Assembly (NCBI GenBank): GCA_030950865.1
Contig: JAUZQR010000083.1
Span: 1-8,145 of the forward strand
Source of the DNA: Mariprofundaceae bacterium
GTDB lineage: Bacteria; Pseudomonadota; Zetaproteobacteria; Mariprofundales; Mariprofundaceae
Reading direction: 5' to 3'
DNA: 8,145 bases
Under the pieces are notes generated by a model, which did not search any database, was not told the origin of the DNA, and saw nothing but the letters and a program-made list of their open reading frames with translations. Position 1 is the stretch's first letter; each line of letters begins with the position of its first letter. Positions 7,900 to 8,145 of this stretch are shown piece by piece. Made by a program: the position numbers and the translations under genes.

Positions 7900-8145
7900 C
7901 TAGGTATTCATAATTTGAATAATCAAGCCTTCAAGCGATAATGTAACCACTACAGATGCTAAAAAATAACCTGCCCATACAGCATTCACTGTCCGCGATT
8001 GTTTAGGTTTAGTGGCCGTGCGTTTTTTGAAATCATGGGCGATGCCACCCGCAAGCACCCCCAAACTCTCCAGCCGCTGGGTATGCTCCATCTTCTCCTG
8101 CCGCACCAGCTCTTCACGGATGTCGTGGGCAATGATCGAATAGCT
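7900..8145 (-). pseudogene. Sensor histidine kinase, broken after the H-box; 5' end outside the window
   Basis: The frame enters from the right edge (SYSIIAHDIREELVRQEKME) and reads on through HTQRLESLGVLAGGIAHDF. This is the linker after a PAS-type sensor domain and the dimerisation/H-box helix of a histidine kinase, normally continuing HDFNNLL. The phospho-acceptor His is codon 8037-8035. After F (8031-8029) similarity stops. The frame continues for 42 residues as a basic stretch (KKRTATKPKQSR) and a hydrophobic segment (VWAGYFLASVVVTLSLEGLI), ending at TAG 7902-7900. The rest of the dimerisation domain and the whole ATP-binding domain (N, G1, F, G2 boxes) are absent, so it cannot be an active kinase. 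GC is about 58% in the kinase part and 39% in the tail (hand count), which points to a junction near 8029. A start at GTG 8106 is unlikely to be the real one, since the frame is open beyond it. The tail may come from another membrane-protein gene. Confidence 0.75.

Noticed and set aside
6907..8145. CRISPR array, tRNA or rRNA in the gene-poor right part
   Set aside because: There are no regularly spaced direct repeats, no cloverleaf with a TTC arm, and no rRNA signature. The repeats present are inverted and of unequal spacing.

Overview
The window comes from a Gram-negative bacterium, most likely a proteobacterium of moderate to low GC. The evidence is a large-chain/small-chain gltBD operon of bacterial type, Shine-Dalgarno sites close to AAGGAG, and a TetR-family regulator. 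GltB carries the EHDACGVGF amino-terminus and is about 1,550 residues long. That is the longer form seen in many non-enteric proteobacteria, not the roughly 1,490-residue enteric form. I cannot fix the genus from the sequence.

Layout: (1) 1-519, minus strand: a TetR-family repressor whose 3' end lies outside the window. (2) 520-833: a divergent intergenic region with a good promoter for the regulator, TTGACA-like elements facing gltB, and a leader rich in inverted repeats. (3) 834-6906, plus strand: gltB and gltD overlapping by 8 nt, intact and complete, followed at 6925-6953 by a clear rho-independent terminator. (4) 6954-8145: about 1.2 kb with no intact gene. It holds a possible 22-codon transposase stub, a roughly 600-bp segment bounded by two nested pairs of GGGGTCA-type inverted repeats, a cluster of three hairpins, and a broken sensor histidine kinase that runs in from the right edge on the minus strand.

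GltB and GltD together form NADPH-dependent glutamate synthase (GOGAT), which makes two glutamates from glutamine and 2-oxoglutarate. GltD takes electrons from NADPH through FAD and Fe-S clusters. GltB frees ammonia from glutamine and uses it at its FMN site. This part is ordinary core nitrogen metabolism. The TetR gene is divergent, and nothing shows that it controls gltBD.

The unusual material is the decayed right-hand third. The histidine kinase reading frame loses family similarity right after the phospho-acceptor motif (AHDF). It continues as an unrelated basic plus hydrophobic tail, and GC drops from about 58% to about 39% (hand count) at the same point. The nested repeats and the transposase stub next to it suggest repeated insertion and deletion. 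I see no convincing new multi-gene system here.
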